A stretch of DNA of 39,257 nucleotides from Thermoflexia bacterium (GTDB taxonomy: Bacteria; Chloroflexota; Anaerolineae; B4-G1; SLSP01). The translations under genes were made by a program, and so were the position numbers. The notes beneath the pieces were generated by a model. That model was not told where the DNA came from. It ran no database searches and was given only the letters and a program-made list of their open reading frames with translations. Shown piece after piece: positions 38,405-39,257 of the stretch; the stretch's first letter is position 1, and each line of letters opens with the position of its first letter. Location of the stretch: the NCBI GenBank assembly GCA_011192175.1, contig DUEJ01000122.1:1-39257 (forward strand), given 5' to 3'.

Positions 38405-39199
38405 ATGGCAAATGAGCAAGTTACGATAGAGAAAGAGCGCGGTTTCTTTGCCTTGTTGAAGGGCATACTCTGGCGTCCGCGCACGACGCTGGACTATCTA
38501 AGCGGGGCGCGGCGACGTTGGTGGGCGTTGTTGGCGTTGGCAGCATTGGCGGCGGGAGCACTGCAAGGAGTCGCTTTCCGGTTGACCGACGCTGAGTACC
38601 GGCGCCAACAACAGGCGGAGCAGTTAGCGGATTCTCCCCCGCCGGGAATTGAAATGCCCATGGAAGAATATGCATCTCCACATCCGTTGACGATCTGGGT
38701 ACCGGTTTTGGGCCAGATGTTAGGCTCAATAGCGAGCTGGCTGATCTGGGCCGGGGCATTCTATCTGGCCGGCACCTTCTTTGGTCAGAATGGAGCCAAA
38801 TTCGGCGCGCTCTTGGCGCTGACGGTCTGGGCCGGGACGCCGTATCTGCTGCGCGACTTGCTACAAGGGATTTATATGCTCATCACGCGCACGCCCATCT
38901 ACAACCAGGGGTTGGCGGGGCTAGCTTGGGATAGTACGCCACAGGCGCTGGCGTTCAGAAAAGGCGTTTTTATGCCGACAATGCCGGCCACGGGACAATT
39001 AGTGGGGGCAGCGCTGCTGAGCAAGATGGATCTTTACTGGTGCTGGAATATCTGGCTGCTGGTGCTGGGAGTGATGGCTTTTGTGAAGCTCTCGCGCAAA
39101 AAGGCCCTCTTAGTAACACTGGGCCTCTGGCTTCTCTTTACGCTCCCCTCGCTCTTACCTGTGCTGGTGGGATTAGGTGGGAGCAGGACGGCGTTCTGA
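38405..39199 (+). CDS. YIP1-family membrane protein
   Basis: A 264-residue membrane protein with about five hydrophobic helices. It begins with the Yip1-type start (FFALLKGILWRPRTTLDYLSGARRRWWALLALAALAAGALQG), then a proline-rich loop (SPPPGIEMPMEEY), IASWLIWAGAFYLAGTFFGQNGAKFGALLALTVWAGTPYLLRDLLQG, and two more helices at the C terminus. Bacterial YIP1 proteins have no established activity. ATG 38405 is chosen over the track start because GAGGTG is five bases before it. One base separates its stop from the next start, an ABC-type ATPase, so it may be linked to a transport system. Confidence 0.75.
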   Translation: MANEQVTIEKERGFFALLKGILWRPRTTLDYLSGARRRWWALLALAALAAGALQGVAFRLTDAEYRRQQQAEQLADSPPPGIEMPMEEYASPHPLTIWVPVLGQMLGSIASWLIWAGAFYLAGTFFGQNGAKFGALLALTVWAGTPYLLRDLLQGIYMLITRTPIYNQGLAGLAWDSTPQALAFRKGVFMPTMPATGQLVGAALLSKMDLYWCWNIWLLVLGVMAFVKLSRKKALLVTLGLWLLFTLPSLLPVLVGLGGSRTAF

Positions 39200-39200
39200 G

Positions 39201-39257
39201 ATGCTAGAGAAGCTGAACCCCGCTTTGATCCGGGTGGAATCGCTGCACCGCGACTTC
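39201..39257 (+). CDS. Start of an ABC-type ATP-binding protein (partial)
   Basis: Nineteen codons, MLEKLNPALIRVESLHRDF, run off the window. The pattern ALIRVESLHRDF is the first strand and A-loop region of many ABC transporter ATPases (compare LIRLENLxKxF). It starts one base after the YIP1 gene stop. The identification rests on this short segment only. Confidence 0.5.
   Translation, partial: MLEKLNPALIRVESLHRDF

Overview
The window looks like part of a bacterial chromosome, moderately GC-rich except for one clearly AT-rich island. The most likely source is a member of the Chloroflexota (Anaerolineae/Caldilinea-like). That is an inference from gene content: a GAF-rich sensor kinase, a DUF348/G5/3D protein next to rsmA, a TIGR03960-like radical SAM enzyme, a dolichol/phytol kinase-DUF92 fusion and a TMEM260-like DUF2723 protein. 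It also rests on intergenic DNA full of short degenerate periodic repeats. No rRNA, complete insertion sequence, prophage or CRISPR array is visible. || Layout. 1-8964, mostly plus strand: end of an upstream gene and its terminator, a lipoprotein beta-propeller (sorbosone/glucose dehydrogenase type), two CvpA-like membrane proteins, mutS2, an FmdB zinc ribbon on the other strand, the SRP RNA gene with a good promoter and terminator, a DUF348/G5/3D exported protein, rsmA and a cohesin-like exported protein. 9051-13709, minus strand: gltX, then the division cluster minC-minD-minE-SEDS(rodA/ftsW). 13936-17536, plus: a three-GAF histidine kinase, a monoacylglycerol-lipase-like hydrolase and a decayed response regulator. 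17842-18128: tRNA-Gly(GCC), tRNA-Cys(GCA), tRNA-Leu(UAA), none with an encoded CCA tail. 18470-25061: a radical SAM/B12 protein, the isoprenoid-alcohol kinase fusion, a degenerate kinase-like protein, and two tandem cold-shock genes with conserved long leaders. 25300-33868, minus: a DUF2723 membrane protein, transketolase, an unknown protein, and an 874-residue DHH-CBS-CBS-tRNA nucleotidyltransferase. 34190-36020: an AT-rich type II restriction-modification pair. 36387-39257: trmO-like gene, a two-helix membrane protein, a Nudix hydrolase, a YIP1-family protein and the first codons of an ABC-type ATPase. || How the genes fit together. Most are housekeeping: translation and RNA maturation (gltX, rsmA, SRP RNA, tRNAs, tRNA nucleotidyltransferase, trmO, mutS2/rqcU), cell shape and division (min genes plus SEDS) and central carbon metabolism (tkt). 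The tRNAs lack encoded CCA, so they depend on an enzyme such as the one at 31244-33868. || The least expected signals are non-coding. (1) Arrays of 7- or 8-bp degenerate tandem repeats sit directly upstream of start codons of unrelated genes (cvpA-like, mutS2, DUF2723, tkt, tRNA nucleotidyltransferase, trmO), in one case running through the start codon. (2) The two cold-shock genes share about 140-nt leaders with a covarying terminator-like hairpin. (3) A 50-bp repeat occurs three times. (4) Two other intergenic elements have nested or interleaved inverted repeats. Other points of note are the kinase fusion, a methyltransferase with DPDY in place of DPPY, and a SEDS protein lacking the usual PSE motif. 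All assignments come from reading the sequence; no database search was run.
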